Positions 18,519-27,840 are shown, counted from the first letter of the stretch. The stretch: DNA of 64,000 nucleotides from Cellulomonas denverensis (GCF_012396125.1 NZ_JAAXOX010000001.1:434001-498000), one strand, 5' to 3'. A program made the numbers and translations. Notes: generated by a model from the letters alone, not told the origin.

Positions 18519-19619
18519 TCAGCGGTCGACGCGCGCGCCACCACCGCCGGCGAGCTTGAGCACCTCTGCACGGGTCGCCATCGAGGTGTCGCCGGGCGTG
18601 GTCATCGCCAGCGCACCGTGCGCGGCCCCCCACTCGACCGCGGTGGCCAGCGGCTCGCCGTCCAGCAGCCCGGCGATCAGCCCGGAAGCGAAGGAGTCGC
18701 CACCGCCGACCCGGTCCAGGATCTCCAGCCCGTCCCGGTGGGTGGCTCGCACCAGCCCGGAGTCCGCGGACCAGGCGATCGCCCCCCAGTCGTTCACGGT
18801 GGCGGTCCGGACCGTGCGCAGGGTGGTCGCGATCACGCCGAAGTTCGGGTACTCCGCCGCCACCCGGTCGATCATCCGGGCGAAGCCGGCCACATCCAGC
18901 TCGGCCAGGTCGGCATCCACCCCCTCGACCTCGAAGCCGAGCGCGGCGGTGAAGTCCTCCTCGTTGCCGATCATCACGTCCACGTGCCGGGCGATCTCCC
19001 GGTTGACCTGCTGCGCCCGGGCGGTGCCGCCGGTCGCCCGCCAGAGACTGGGCCGGTAGTTCAGGTCGTAGGACACGATCGTGCCGTGCCGCTTGGCGGC
19101 GGTGACCGCGGCGATCACGGTGTCGGCGGCGGTCGCGGACAGCGCGGCGTAGATGCCGCCGGTGTGCAGCCACCGCACGCCCAGGTCGCCGAACAGGTGG
19201 TCCCAGTCGACGTCGTCCGGCGCGAGCTGCGAGGCGGCGGTGTGCCCGCGATCGCTCACCCCCACCGCCCCGCGCACCCCGAAGCCGCGCTCGGTGAAGT
19301 TCAGGCCGTTGCGGACCTGACGACCGATCCCGTCATAGGGCAGCCAGCGCAGGAAGGACGTGTCCACGCCGCCGGTCAGGATCAGGTCCTCGACCAGCCG
19401 GCCGACCTCGTTGTCCGCCAGTGCGGTGACGATGCCGGTGCGCAGGCCGAATGCCCGGCGCAGGCCACGGGCCACGTTGTACTCGCCGCCACCCTCCCAG
19501 GCGCGGAACTGCCGGGCGGTGCGGATGCGGCCCTCACCGGGGTCGAGGCGGAGCATCACCTCGCCGAGCGAGACGGCGTCGTACCGGCACTCGGCTGCGG
19601 GACGGATCGACAGGGGCAT
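18519..19619 (-). CDS. kdgK: 2-dehydro-3-deoxygluconokinase (PfkB family)
   Basis: Phosphorylates 2-keto-3-deoxygluconate (KDG) to KDPG. 366 residues. The PfkB C-terminal signature DRVGGGDSFASGLIAG contains the catalytic Asp; the N-terminal GGGEYNVARGL loop is the sugar-binding glycine pair. Upstream AAGGAGC ribosome site. Directly downstream of eda, which uses its product, so the KDG specificity rests on motif plus context. Confidence 0.92.
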   Translation of the reverse strand: MPLSIRPAAECRYDAVSLGEVMLRLDPGEGRIRTARQFRAWEGGGEYNVARGLRRAFGLRTGIVTALADNEVGRLVEDLILTGGVDTSFLRWLPYDGIGRQVRNGLNFTERGFGVRGAVGVSDRGHTAASQLAPDDVDWDHLFGDLGVRWLHTGGIYAALSATAADTVIAAVTAAKRHGTIVSYDLNYRPSLWRATGGTARAQQVNREIARHVDVMIGNEEDFTAALGFEVEGVDADLAELDVAGFARMIDRVAAEYPNFGVIATTLRTVRTATVNDWGAIAWSADSGLVRATHRDGLEILDRVGGGDSFASGLIAGLLDGEPLATAVEWGAAHGALAMTTPGDTSMATRAEVLKLAGGGGARVDR

Positions 19620-19713
19620 GGGGTGCGCTCCTTCGGGGCGGGGGTGGCGGGGTGGCGTGAGGCCGGGGGGCGGCTGGAGGTCCGAGGCAGGGGCGACGGG
19701 GTGGCGCGGCAGG

Positions 19714-20352
19714 TCAAGGGCGCAGGCGGGTGGCGAGCGCGACCGCGTCGGCGATCAGGGTGCGCACCCCGGCGAGGTCGCCCGCCCGCACCCGGTCGCG
19801 GGGCACCATCCACGAGCCGCCGACCGCGGCGACGCACGGCAGCGCGAGGTACTGGTCGAGGTTGCCCGGGCCCACGCCGCCGGTCGGCACGAACCGGACC
19901 CCGCCGAACGGTGCCGCCAGCGCCGCGATCGCCGCGCTGCCGCCGGACGTGCCGGCCGGGAAGAACTTCACCGTGTCCAGGCCGAGTTCGAGCGCGGCCT
20001 GGACCTCGGTCGCGGTGACCGCACCGGGCAGCACCGGCACGCCGTGCTCCTGCGCCCGCTCCACCACGGCGCGCGAGGTCCCCGGCGACACGAGGTACTG
20101 CGCACCCGCGGCCACGGCGGCGTCGACCTGCGCGGGGGTGATCACGGTGCCCGCGCCGACCAGCACGTCGCCGCCGCGGTCCGCGATCGCGCGGATGGCA
20201 TCGGCCGCCGCCGCGGTGCGGAACGTGACCTCGGCGACCGGCAGACCGCCCGCGACCAGCGCGTCGGCGAGCGGACCCGCGTCGCGCGCCTCGTCGAGGA
20301 CCACCACGGGCACCAGCCGGTGCGCCGCGAGCCGGTCGAGCACGTCCGCCAT
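19714..20352 (-). CDS. eda: KDPG / KHG aldolase
   Basis: Cleaves KDPG to pyruvate and glyceraldehyde-3-phosphate. 212 residues in one TIM barrel. Glu41 in VAEVTFRT is the general acid/base and Lys129 in DTVKFFPAG is the Schiff-base lysine. Start ATG 20352 has AGGGAG at ideal spacing; a further in-frame ATG 15 bp upstream (20367) has a poorer site. Pairs with kdgK downstream and an IclR regulator upstream, so this is probably a sugar-acid (pectin or uronate-derived KDG) branch rather than a full Entner-Doudoroff route. Confidence 0.94.
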   Translation of the reverse strand: MADVLDRLAAHRLVPVVVLDEARDAGPLADALVAGGLPVAEVTFRTAAAADAIRAIADRGGDVLVGAGTVITPAQVDAAVAAGAQYLVSPGTSRAVVERAQEHGVPVLPGAVTATEVQAALELGLDTVKFFPAGTSGGSAAIAALAAPFGGVRFVPTGGVGPGNLDQYLALPCVAAVGGSWMVPRDRVRAGDLAGVRTLIADAVALATRLRP

Positions 20353-20380
20353 GTCGAACTCCCTCATCTCACGTTTCGCT

Positions 20381-20409
20381 GTGCGCAACGCGCGCTGCGC
20401 TCTGCGCAC
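20381..20409. promoter_or_regulatory. Dyad operator candidate upstream of eda
   Basis: GTGCGCA (20381-20387) and TGCGCAC (20403-20409) form a perfect 7-bp dyad around 15 nt, with a smaller GCGCA/TGCGC dyad nested inside. It lies about 30 bp before eda and 70 bp after the end of the IclR gene, a fitting place for IclR-type control. Confidence 0.55.
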
Positions 20410-20480
20410 CGATGGTGACACAGGAGGGTGTGCGGCGGCAACGGTGGTGGTGGCGGGGCTGGTGGCGCGCGTACGCCAGA

Positions 20481-21290
20481 TCAGGCCGTGGGCAGCGCCA
20501 GGCCCGGCGGCAGCAGCGGGGGCACGACCGCGCAGACCCGGGCGTGCACCTCGGCCCGGCGCTCCGCCGTCATCCGGTCGGCCGGGGCCGTGACGCTGAG
20601 CGCCGCGACCGGGCGCGATCCGCGGAGCAGCGGCACCCCGAGGCAGGCGATGCCGGGCTCGTTCTCCTCGACCTCGACGGCGTAGCCACGACGGCGGGCG
20701 GCGGCCAGCTCCTCCGCCACGTGCGCGACGTCGATCCGGCCGGCGGGCTGCACCGCCCCGACGTACCCGTCCAGCGCCGCCGCCGGGGTGTCGCCGAACG
20801 CGAGCATCGCCCGGCCGAGCGCGGTAGTGGCGGCCCAGTTCCGCCGGCCGACCGCGGACCACACCCGCACCGGCCGCTCGGGTTCGACCTTGTCCAGGTA
20901 CACCACCTGGGCGCCGCTCAGGACACCGAGGTGCACCAGCTCGTCGGTCGCGGCACACAGCGCGACCAGGGCGCCGTGCAGCCGCGCGGGCAGGTCGTCC
21001 TCGGCGAAGTACCGGTCGGCGAGCCCCACGGCGGCCGGGCCGAGGCCGTAGCGCCCGGTGGCCGGGTCCTGCGCCACGTAGTCGCGGTGCCGGAGCGCGG
21101 CGAGCGAGCGGTGCACGGTGGTCTTGTGCACGCCGAGCGCGGCGGACAGGTCGGCCAGGCTCACACCGGCCGGCCCCGCGGCGGCGACGGCCTCCAGGGT
21201 GCGCAGCGCACGGTCGACGCTCTCCACCGGCGACGCCACCGGTCCGCTCGCCGTGCCCGCTGCACCCCCGCCGCTCGTCTGCTCCACCAC
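20481..21290 (-). CDS. IclR-family regulator, probably of kdgK/eda
   Basis: 269 residues. An N-terminal winged helix at ~30-80 (VSLADLSAALGVHKTTVHRSL) precedes a GAF-like effector domain (ENEPGIACLGVPLL). It has the KdgR-like layout and context, so KDG is the likely effector, by inference. Start GTG 21290 follows a TAGGGT -10 by 7 nt, suggesting a leaderless mRNA; a second GTG is the next codon. Confidence 0.9.
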   Translation of the reverse strand: MVEQTSGGGAAGTASGPVASPVESVDRALRTLEAVAAAGPAGVSLADLSAALGVHKTTVHRSLAALRHRDYVAQDPATGRYGLGPAAVGLADRYFAEDDLPARLHGALVALCAATDELVHLGVLSGAQVVYLDKVEPERPVRVWSAVGRRNWAATTALGRAMLAFGDTPAAALDGYVGAVQPAGRIDVAHVAEELAAARRRGYAVEVEENEPGIACLGVPLLRGSRPVAALSVTAPADRMTAERRAEVHARVCAVVPPLLPPGLALPTA

Positions 21291-21297
21291 GGCGCCC

Positions 21298-21303
21298 ACC
21301 CTA
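21298..21303 (-). promoter_or_regulatory. -10 hexamer for leaderless IclR-type regulator
   Basis: TAGGGT on the minus strand, 7 nt before the GTG start; no Shine-Dalgarno is present. Confidence 0.55.
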
Positions 21304-21325
21304 CGGGCGCCGTGGCGGACGGCGC

Positions 21326-22732
21326 TCAGCCCCCGAGCGCCGTGATGAACCACCGGGCCACGGTGAAGTAGATGATCAACCCGGTGCCGTCGACCAGCGT
21401 CGTGATCAGCGGCCCCGACCCGACCGCCGGGTCCAGCCCCACCTTGCGCAGCAGCAGCGGCAGCAGCGACGCGATCATCGACGCCCACAGGATGATCGCC
21501 CCGGCCGCCACGGCGACGGTCAGCGCGACCTCTCCCCCGACGCCCATCGTCCAGGCACGCAGCCAGCCGACCGCCGCGATCGTCACGCACACCAGGAACC
21601 CGGTGGTGACCTCCTTGCGCACCACCCGGCCCGCATCGCGCAGCCGGACGCTGCCGGTGGCCATCGCCCGGATCACGGTGGCGGTGATCTGGGTGCCCGC
21701 GTTGCCGCCCGCGCCGATCAGCAGCGGGACGAACAGGGTCAGGGCGATCACGGTCTCCAGCTCGTCCTCGTAGTACTGCAGGACGCTGCTGGTGATGGTC
21801 GCGGTCACGAACAGCACCAGCAGCCAGACGATCCGCTTGCGCCACAGCAGCAGCGGCGAGGCCCGCAGGTACGGCACGTCCATCGGCGCGGCACCACCCT
21901 GGCGCACCGCGTCCTCGGTGGCCTCCTCCTCGACGATGTCCGCGACGTCGTCGCCGGTGAGCACGCCGAGCAGCTGCCCGTCGGCCACCACGGGGAGCGC
22001 GGCCAGGCGGTGGTCCTGCAGCAGCCGGGCGGCGCGCTCCTGGTCGGCGGTGGGCTCGACGGTGACCACGTCCTCCCGCATCAGGTCGGCGACCAGCAGC
22101 TCGGGCGCCGCCAGCACCAGGTCGCGGAACGTGACGAGGCCGAGCAGTGCCGGGCCACCCTCGGCCGCGGGGTCGCTGGTCACCCAGACCTCACCGGCGT
22201 CGGCGGTCCGGTCGGGCTGGGCGCGCAGCTCGTCCACGGCCTCGCGGACCGTCATGGTCGGGCGGACGGTCGCGACCTCGGGGTTCATCCGGGCCGCGGC
22301 GGAGTCGTCCGGCCAGGCCAACAGCCCGCGCACCACGGCGGAACGCACCACCCGCATCGCACCGAGCACGTCGGCGCGCTCGGCGTCGGGCAGGGCGCGC
22401 AGCAGCTCGGCGGCCTCGTCCGGGTCCAGGCTGTCAACCAGCCCTGCCGCGACCGGCACGGACACCACGTGCAGCACCTCGGCGGCGGCGTGCGGGTCCA
22501 GCGTGCCGAGCAGCTCGTCGGCGGTCGCGGGGTCGAGCAGGCCGACCAGGGAGCGGACCTGGGCGTCGGACAGGTCGGCGAGATCGTCGGCGCGGCGCCG
22601 GGGGTCGGGGGTCTGCTCCAGCCAGACCTCGACGGCGCGGCGGGTGCCGATAGCGACGACGTCGTGCAGGTCCAGCGGCGTCGGCGGCTGCGCGGCCGGG
22701 CGGCGGGCGAGGGCGGGGGTGTGGCGGGTCAT
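21326..22732 (-). CDS. mgtE: Magnesium transporter MgtE
   Basis: 468 residues. A cytosolic N-domain of superhelical repeats (~35-140), tandem CBS domains (~145-275) that gate the channel in response to Mg2+, a plug helix, and a five-span transmembrane domain to the C-terminus (LLIGAGGNAGTQ, SMIASLLPLLL). ATG 22732 follows AAGGAGCG. It is preceded by an unusually long leader of ~550 nt with a small upstream ORF (23182-23244). Confidence 0.95.
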   Translation of the reverse strand: MTRHTPALARRPAAQPPTPLDLHDVVAIGTRRAVEVWLEQTPDPRRRADDLADLSDAQVRSLVGLLDPATADELLGTLDPHAAAEVLHVVSVPVAAGLVDSLDPDEAAELLRALPDAERADVLGAMRVVRSAVVRGLLAWPDDSAAARMNPEVATVRPTMTVREAVDELRAQPDRTADAGEVWVTSDPAAEGGPALLGLVTFRDLVLAAPELLVADLMREDVVTVEPTADQERAARLLQDHRLAALPVVADGQLLGVLTGDDVADIVEEEATEDAVRQGGAAPMDVPYLRASPLLLWRKRIVWLLVLFVTATITSSVLQYYEDELETVIALTLFVPLLIGAGGNAGTQITATVIRAMATGSVRLRDAGRVVRKEVTTGFLVCVTIAAVGWLRAWTMGVGGEVALTVAVAAGAIILWASMIASLLPLLLRKVGLDPAVGSGPLITTLVDGTGLIIYFTVARWFITALGG

Positions 22733-23181
22733 GACGCGCTCCTTCGGGGGCGGCCGCGGCCGGGCGTCCCGCGGGCGCACCCCGGGCACGGTCCGCGCGC
22801 TCAGGTCCCGGGGCGCACGCCGGAGGGCGCACGACCCGGCGGGACCGGGCGGTCACGGGGCCGGGGCGCGGCACCGTCGGCGGCGCGGGACACCTCACAC
22901 GGAGGCGGCACACGCCGGGGCGGCACGGCACGACCGGCCATCGCGACCACGACGGGCGCGGTGGGCTCGGGATGCTCGGCGACGCGGCGACCGGGGGCGG
23001 CACGCGGGAGTGCGGGCCGGACGGTCGGGGCGCCGGACGGGCGGGACGTCACGGCGCGGGGCGGTGACGGATCGGGATGCGCCGCAGCGGGCGGCGCGGG
23101 TGCGCCGCAGGTGGGCGGCGCCGTGCTCCGCCGACGCCGGGCCGGGCTCTGCGCACCGGCCGGGCGGCCCTTCGGGGCGGC
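22733..23181 (-). other. Long GC-rich leader of mgtE
   Basis: 450 bp without a convincing gene between the 20-codon ORF and mgtE. It is rich in GC stems, for example GGCCGG/CCGGCC clusters just after the small ORF stop. I see no M-box sequence motifs. An Arg/Pro-rich frame (22801-23052) is open but lacks a ribosome site and looks non-coding. Confidence 0.4.
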
Positions 23182-23244
23182 TCAGGCCTGCACGCGCAGC
23201 ACGACGGGCGTCGACGGATGCCGACTACTCGCGGTGTCGTCCAT
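23182..23244 (-). CDS. 20-residue upstream ORF, candidate Mg2+-responsive leader peptide
   Basis: MDDTASSRHPSTPVVLRVQA. The ATG has a very strong GAGGAGG site 8 nt upstream. A TACACT -10 hexamer lies 52 nt upstream, so the ORF has a promoter of its own. The N-terminus combines acidic residues (Asp2, Asp3) and prolines (10, 13), the composition that destabilises ribosomes at low Mg2+ in enterobacterial MgtL leaders. Position in front of mgtE supports a regulatory role, but this is inference and no homologue is known to me. Confidence 0.45.
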   Translation of the reverse strand: MDDTASSRHPSTPVVLRVQA

Positions 23245-23295
23245 CGCGTCCACCTCCTCGCCGTCGTGCTGGTCGGGCCGGTCGGCCCCGCGCCG

Positions 23296-23301
23296 AGTGT
23301 A
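23296..23301 (-). promoter_or_regulatory. -10 hexamer for the mgtE leader transcript
   Basis: TACACT on the minus strand in a small AT-richer pocket; transcription would start near 23289, ~45 nt before the small ORF and ~555 nt before mgtE. No clear -35. Confidence 0.45.
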
Positions 23302-23452
23302 GCCCTCCGACCGGCGCCGGGACCGTGACCCCCGGCACACCCCGGACCCACCGGCGACCCCGGGGCGCACCATCGCACGCCCGTCCCCCGGACAGCCGGC
23401 GATCCCGGGGCGCACCCTCCGCGCGCCCCGGGACCGCCTGACCGCGCCAGTG

Positions 23453-25606
23453 TCAGACCAGCCGCCGCCGGAGGACCAGCACGGTCGCACCGGCCGCGAG
23501 CAGCGCGGCCGCCAACCCGGCCGCCGCCGCGACCGAGGCACCGGTCACCGCCAGCTGCGACGGTCCGCCACCGGTCGTGGTGTCGCCCACGACTGCGCCG
23601 CCGACTCCCGGGTCCCCGACCGCCGCGGTCACGGTGACCGGGATCGTCCAGGTCGCCCCGGTCACCTCGTCCACGACCACCACGGTGTGCGCACCGGCCG
23701 GTGTCGCCTCCGGGACCCGCGCCGTGAGCGCGTAGCTGCCGTCGGCCCCGGCGGCCACGCTGGCGAGCACCGTCACCACCGAGTGCAGCTCCACCCGCAC
23801 CACCCCGGCCGCGGAGGCTCCGATACCGGTGACCTGGAACTCGTCGCCGGGGGCCAGCCGGGTCGCGGACACCGTCCCGGCGAACTGCACCGGCTCCGGC
23901 TCCGGCTCCGGGCCCGGGTCGCCACCGTCATTCCGCGCGTACCAGCCCGCCGGGTCCGCGACCGCCCAGGCCGCGAGCTTCTCGGAGTAGTCCTGGTTGC
24001 GGGTGAGCGGGTTGTGGTTGCGCCGCCAGCTCTGCGCGTCGGTCAGCCCCCAGAACGTGACCCGCTCGATGCCGTCGGCGTAGGCGGTGAACACGCTGAA
24101 GAACTCCGCGTACCGCTGCGCCTGGATCTCCTCCAGCTCGGCCCGGTTGGTGATCTTGCCGACCCAGTAGGTCGCCCCGTCGCGGTAGAACAGGTCCTTG
24201 GCCGCGGGGTCGGTCAGGTCGGCGTACACCGACAGGTCGTTGTTGTTCGGCCCCTGCGGCATCCCGTCCCAGGACTCGAACACCTGCAGGTCGAGCTCGC
24301 TGATCGCCACCTCCAGGCCGGCCTCGCGGAACAGCCGGATCGAGGCCTCCAGCGACTCGGTGTCCGAGCACGCACCGGCCTGCCACTCCTCGGCGGCGGC
24401 GTCGACCAGCTCCGGCGCCAGCGACCCGGTGCAGGCGAAGGCGGGCGTCTGGTTGATGTAGTCGTGCGACTGCATGCCCATGACCTCGATCAGCAGCCGG
24501 TCGTCCTCGGGGTGCTCCGCCGCGTAGCGCGCGTTGAGCTCGGTGGCCATTGCGACCGCGGCCCGGGCCTTGCCGCTGGACTGGAACAGGTTGAAGTCGT
24601 TGTACTGCAGCTGGACCTCGGGCCCGTACTGCCGGGCGAAGACGAAGGCGTCGTAGATGAAGTCGCCCGCGGTCTCACCGGCGGCGGTGTCGGCGCCGTC
24701 GGCGTACACCTGGTACCAGTTGGAGTTGCCGCCGTTCGGGCCGCCGCGCAGGTAGTCCTGCCAGTCCTCGGTCTCCGGGTCGAACGAACCGATCCCGTCG
24801 ACGAAGGCCTCGTTCACCACGTCCCAGGTCGGGATCTGGCCGGAGTAGTGGGTGAGCACCTCGCGGATGTAGCGCTCCATGTTGTCCCGGGCCTGGGCGC
24901 GGGTCCCGCCGGTGGCGCCGGAGTTGATCCGCGCCGGCGACTGCGAGTGCCAGACCAGGACGTGCCCGTGCACCCGCATCCCACGGGCGTTGGTCTCGTC
25001 GACGAAGGCGTCCGCCGTCGACCACTCGAAGGTGAAGTCCCCGTTGTCGGCGATGTTGGCGTTGGGCAGCAGTGCCTCCGGCTTCATCGCGTTCTCGGCC
25101 GTCATCACGCTGTAGTCCCGGTCGACGATCGCGGAACTCTGCGGGTCGGTGTACGTCTGCGTCCCCCAGATCGCGCCCACGTCGAACCGGTCCTGGTAGG
25201 TGTCGGCGAGGGCGGGCGCGCGGTCCCGGAACGAGGACGTGAGGTGCACGTCCCCGGCCGGCATCGTGAACTCGTCCACCCGGGCGCCGATCCAGTCGAG
25301 CTCATCGGAGGTCCAGCCGCCCCAGACGGTGGCGTCGGAGTCCGGGGTGGCCGTCAGCTGCACGGTGTCCCCGGCGCTGAACGTGGTGCTCGCGCCGACC
25401 ACGCCGGCGGTGCCGTCGCCGACCACCTCGACGTGCACCTGATAGGTGTCGTCGGCCCAGGCGGGGGCGATGCCGATCCCGGTCAGTGCGACCACGAGGG
25501 CGGCCGCCACGGCGATCATCCGCCGCGCTGGTGTGCGGCCGGACGGGCCGGGTGGTGCTGCGCCGCCCGTGCGGCGATGGGGCAGGTGTCGGGCAGAGGG
25601 GTGCAT
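23453..25606 (-). CDS. Surface-anchored GH10 endo-1,4-beta-xylanase
   Basis: Hydrolyses xylan outside the cell. 717 residues: signal peptide ~1-51 (ending APAWA); a small InlB-B-repeat-like beta domain ~52-126 (FTMPAGDVHLTSSF); GH10 barrel ~133-535 with acid/base Glu266 in WDVVNEAF and nucleophile Glu437 in ISELDLQV; a Pro/Glu linker; an Ig-like domain; then LAVTG at 685-689, a hydrophobic segment and RRR. The LAxTG motif is the class E sortase type, so the enzyme is probably covalently attached to peptidoglycan. A LacI-type operator lies 112 bp upstream. The gene stands alone, with no xylan transporter beside it. Confidence 0.95.
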   Translation of the reverse strand: MHPSARHLPHRRTGGAAPPGPSGRTPARRMIAVAAALVVALTGIGIAPAWADDTYQVHVEVVGDGTAGVVGASTTFSAGDTVQLTATPDSDATVWGGWTSDELDWIGARVDEFTMPAGDVHLTSSFRDRAPALADTYQDRFDVGAIWGTQTYTDPQSSAIVDRDYSVMTAENAMKPEALLPNANIADNGDFTFEWSTADAFVDETNARGMRVHGHVLVWHSQSPARINSGATGGTRAQARDNMERYIREVLTHYSGQIPTWDVVNEAFVDGIGSFDPETEDWQDYLRGGPNGGNSNWYQVYADGADTAAGETAGDFIYDAFVFARQYGPEVQLQYNDFNLFQSSGKARAAVAMATELNARYAAEHPEDDRLLIEVMGMQSHDYINQTPAFACTGSLAPELVDAAAEEWQAGACSDTESLEASIRLFREAGLEVAISELDLQVFESWDGMPQGPNNNDLSVYADLTDPAAKDLFYRDGATYWVGKITNRAELEEIQAQRYAEFFSVFTAYADGIERVTFWGLTDAQSWRRNHNPLTRNQDYSEKLAAWAVADPAGWYARNDGGDPGPEPEPEPVQFAGTVSATRLAPGDEFQVTGIGASAAGVVRVELHSVVTVLASVAAGADGSYALTARVPEATPAGAHTVVVVDEVTGATWTIPVTVTAAVGDPGVGGAVVGDTTTGGGPSQLAVTGASVAAAAGLAAALLAAGATVLVLRRRLV

Positions 25607-25717
25607 GTCGCTCCATTGCGATCAGGCAGCGCGGCCGCGTGCCGCGCCGCTGGGCACGTCCCCGGCCGGGCGGACCCGGCTGCGGCTCCCGGACTGCGAT
25701 GTCCGGTGGAGATCGTT

Positions 25718-25735
25718 GTCGATAACGGTATCGAC
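25718..25735. promoter_or_regulatory. LacI-type operator upstream of the xylanase
   Basis: GTCGATAACGGTATCGAC is an 18-bp palindrome with central CG and a single mismatched pair, typical of LacI-family regulators of polysaccharide genes. It is 112 bp upstream of the xylanase start and 96 bp from recQ. No lacI-type gene is in this window, so the repressor acts in trans. Confidence 0.65.
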
Positions 25736-25817
25736 TCTGAGTCATGGGCTACTAGACCCGTCCCACATGCCAGAACGGAGCCTGTGGACAACCGCCGAGG
25801 GGGTCGGTGCCCGCCGC

Positions 25818-25823
25818 TAGGGT
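25818..25823 (+). promoter_or_regulatory. -10 hexamer for leaderless recQ
   Basis: TAGGGT ends exactly 7 nt before the GTG at 25831; no Shine-Dalgarno present. Confidence 0.6.
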
Positions 25824-25830
25824 GGACGAC

Positions 25831-27837
25831 GTGACGCAGGCATGGGACGACGAGTGGCCGCTGCCGGACGAGCCGCCGTACGACCCGGCCGAGGAACCGC
25901 CCTACGATCCGGGCCCCGCCCAGCGCTCGGCCGCGGCACACGGCGACCCGGCCGCGCCCCGGCCGGTGCCGCACCCCGCCCACGACGCCACCACCGGCCG
26001 CTCCCCGATCGACGTGCTGCGTGAGGTCTGGGGCTACGACGACTTCCGCGGCGAGCAGGCCGCCATCGTGGACACCGTGGTCGGCGGCGGCGACGCCCTG
26101 GTCCTGATGCCCACCGGCGGCGGCAAGTCGCTGTGCTACCAGGTCCCGGCCCTGGTCCGGCCGGGCACTGGCGTGGTGATCTCCCCGCTGATCGCCCTGA
26201 TGCAGGACCAGGTCGATGCCCTGTCCGCGCTCGGCGTGCGCGCCGGGTTCCTCAACTCGACCCAGGACTTCGGCCAGCGGCGCGCGGTGGAACAGGCCCT
26301 GCTGTCCGGTGAGCTCGACCTGCTCTACCTGGCGCCGGAGCGGCTGCGCGTCCCGGACACCCTGGAGCTGCTCGGCCGCGCCGCGATCAGCGTCTTCGCC
26401 ATCGACGAGGCGCACTGCGTCTCCCAGTGGGGCCACGACTTCCGCCCGGACTACCTGGGCCTGTCGGTGCTGCACGAGCGCTGGCCGGAGGTCCCCCGGA
26501 TCGCGCTGACCGCCACCGCCACCGCGGCGACCCGGGCCGAGATCGCCGAGCGGTTGGAGCTGACCGGGGCCCGGCACTTCGTCGCCAGCTTCGACCGGCC
26601 GAACATCCAGTACCGGATCGTGCCCAAGGACAACCCGCGCCAGCAGTTGCTCGACCTGCTGCGCACCGAGCACGCCGGGGACGCGGGCATCGTCTACTGC
26701 CTGTCCCGGGCCTCGGTGGAGCAGACCGCCGAGTTCCTCAGCGCCCAGGGCATCCCGGCGCTGCCGTACCACGCCGGGCTCGACCGGGAGCTGCGGGCCC
26801 GCAACCAGAGCCGGTTCCTGCGCGAGGACGGTCTGGTGATGGTCGCCACGATCGCGTTCGGGATGGGGATCGACAAGCCGGACGTCCGGTTCGTCGCGCA
26901 CCTCGACCTGCCCAAGTCCGTCGAGGGCTACTACCAGGAGACCGGGCGGGCCGGGCGCGACGGCCTGCCGTCCACCGCCTGGCTGGCCTACGGCCTGGCG
27001 GATGTGGTGCAGCAGCGCAAGATGATCGACAGCTCCGAGGGCGACGAGCAGCACCGCCGCCGGCTCTCCCAGCACCTGGACGCGATGCTGGCACTGTGCG
27101 AGACGGTCAGCTGCCGCCGTCAGCAACTGCTCGCCTACTTCGGCCAGGAATCCGAACCGTGCGGCAACTGTGACACCTGCCTGGCGCCGCCGAGCACCTG
27201 GGACGGCACCGTGCCCGCGCAGAAGCTGCTGTCCACCATCGTCCGGCTGGAGCGTGAGCACCGGCGGCACTACGGCGCCGGGCACCTGATCGACATCCTG
27301 CGTGGCAAGCGCACCCCCCGGATCGACCAGCTCGGCCACGACCAGCTGAGCACCTTCGGCCTGGGTGCGGACCTGTCCGACGGCGAATGGCGCGGCGTGA
27401 TCCGCCAGCTGCTCGCCCAGGGCATCCTCGGCGTGGACACCGACGGCTACGGCACCCTGCGGCTGACCGAGGCGAGCGCGGTCGTGCTGCGCGGCGAGCG
27501 CGAGGTGCCGCTGCGCCAGGACACCCGGGTGGCCCGGTCCACCGCCGGTGCGGCCCGCTCCCGGCGCTCGACCGCGGACCAGACCCCGTTGGACGACGCG
27601 GATGCCGACCTGTTCGAGCGGCTGCGCGCCTGGCGGGCCCGCACCGCGAAGGCGAACGGCCTGCCCGCCTACGTCGTCTTCCACGACGCGACGCTGCGGG
27701 CGATCGCCGCCGCCCGACCGGAGGACACCGCCACCCTGGGCACGATCAGCGGGGTGGGCGCGAGCAAGCTGGAACGCTACGGCGAGGACGTGCTGGCCGT
27801 GGTCGCCGGCCGCGAGCCGGCCGGGGCAGACGAGTAG
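25831..27837 (+). CDS. recQ: ATP-dependent DNA helicase RecQ
   Basis: 3'-5' helicase of the SF2 family used in recombination repair. 668 residues. An acidic/proline-rich N-terminal extension of ~57 residues; Walker A PTGGGKS at 94-100; [18 protein letters not shown] (motif II plus the RecQ aromatic loop); TATATAATR; the zinc-binding [12 protein letters not shown]...CGNCDTC; RQC winged helix; C-terminal HRDC domain ([18 protein letters not shown]). The GTG at 25831 is chosen from the leaderless -10; an in-frame reading further upstream has no site. Confidence 0.96.
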   Translation: MTQAWDDEWPLPDEPPYDPAEEPPYDPGPAQRSAAAHGDPAAPRPVPHPAHDATTGRSPIDVLREVWGYDDFRGEQAAIVDTVVGGGDALVLMPTGGGKSLCYQVPALVRPGTGVVISPLIALMQDQVDALSALGVRAGFLNSTQDFGQRRAVEQALLSGELDLLYLAPERLRVPDTLELLGRAAISVFAIDEAHCVSQWGHDFRPDYLGLSVLHERWPEVPRIALTATATAATRAEIAERLELTGARHFVASFDRPNIQYRIVPKDNPRQQLLDLLRTEHAGDAGIVYCLSRASVEQTAEFLSAQGIPALPYHAGLDRELRARNQSRFLREDGLVMVATIAFGMGIDKPDVRFVAHLDLPKSVEGYYQETGRAGRDGLPSTAWLAYGLADVVQQRKMIDSSEGDEQHRRRLSQHLDAMLALCETVSCRRQQLLAYFGQESEPCGNCDTCLAPPSTWDGTVPAQKLLSTIVRLEREHRRHYGAGHLIDILRGKRTPRIDQLGHDQLSTFGLGADLSDGEWRGVIRQLLAQGILGVDTDGYGTLRLTEASAVVLRGEREVPLRQDTRVARSTAGAARSRRSTADQTPLDDADADLFERLRAWRARTAKANGLPAYVVFHDATLRAIAAARPEDTATLGTISGVGASKLERYGEDVLAVVAGREPAGADE

Positions 27838-27840
27838 CCG

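Noticed and set aside
15388..19173. Minus-strand frame of over 1200 codons across the glp genes
   Set aside because: Low-complexity product spanning several genes and their terminator; no initiation signals.
22801..23052. 83-codon Arg/Pro-rich frame in the mgtE leader
   Set aside because: No ribosome site, composition is that of random GC-rich DNA.
22733..23300. M-box (YkoK) magnesium riboswitch before mgtE
   Set aside because: I could not find the conserved M-box loops; only generic GC stems. A covariance-model scan would settle it.
23450..25834. Long plus-strand frame opposite the xylanase
   Set aside because: Antisense shadow of a gene with clear GH10 catalytic motifs.
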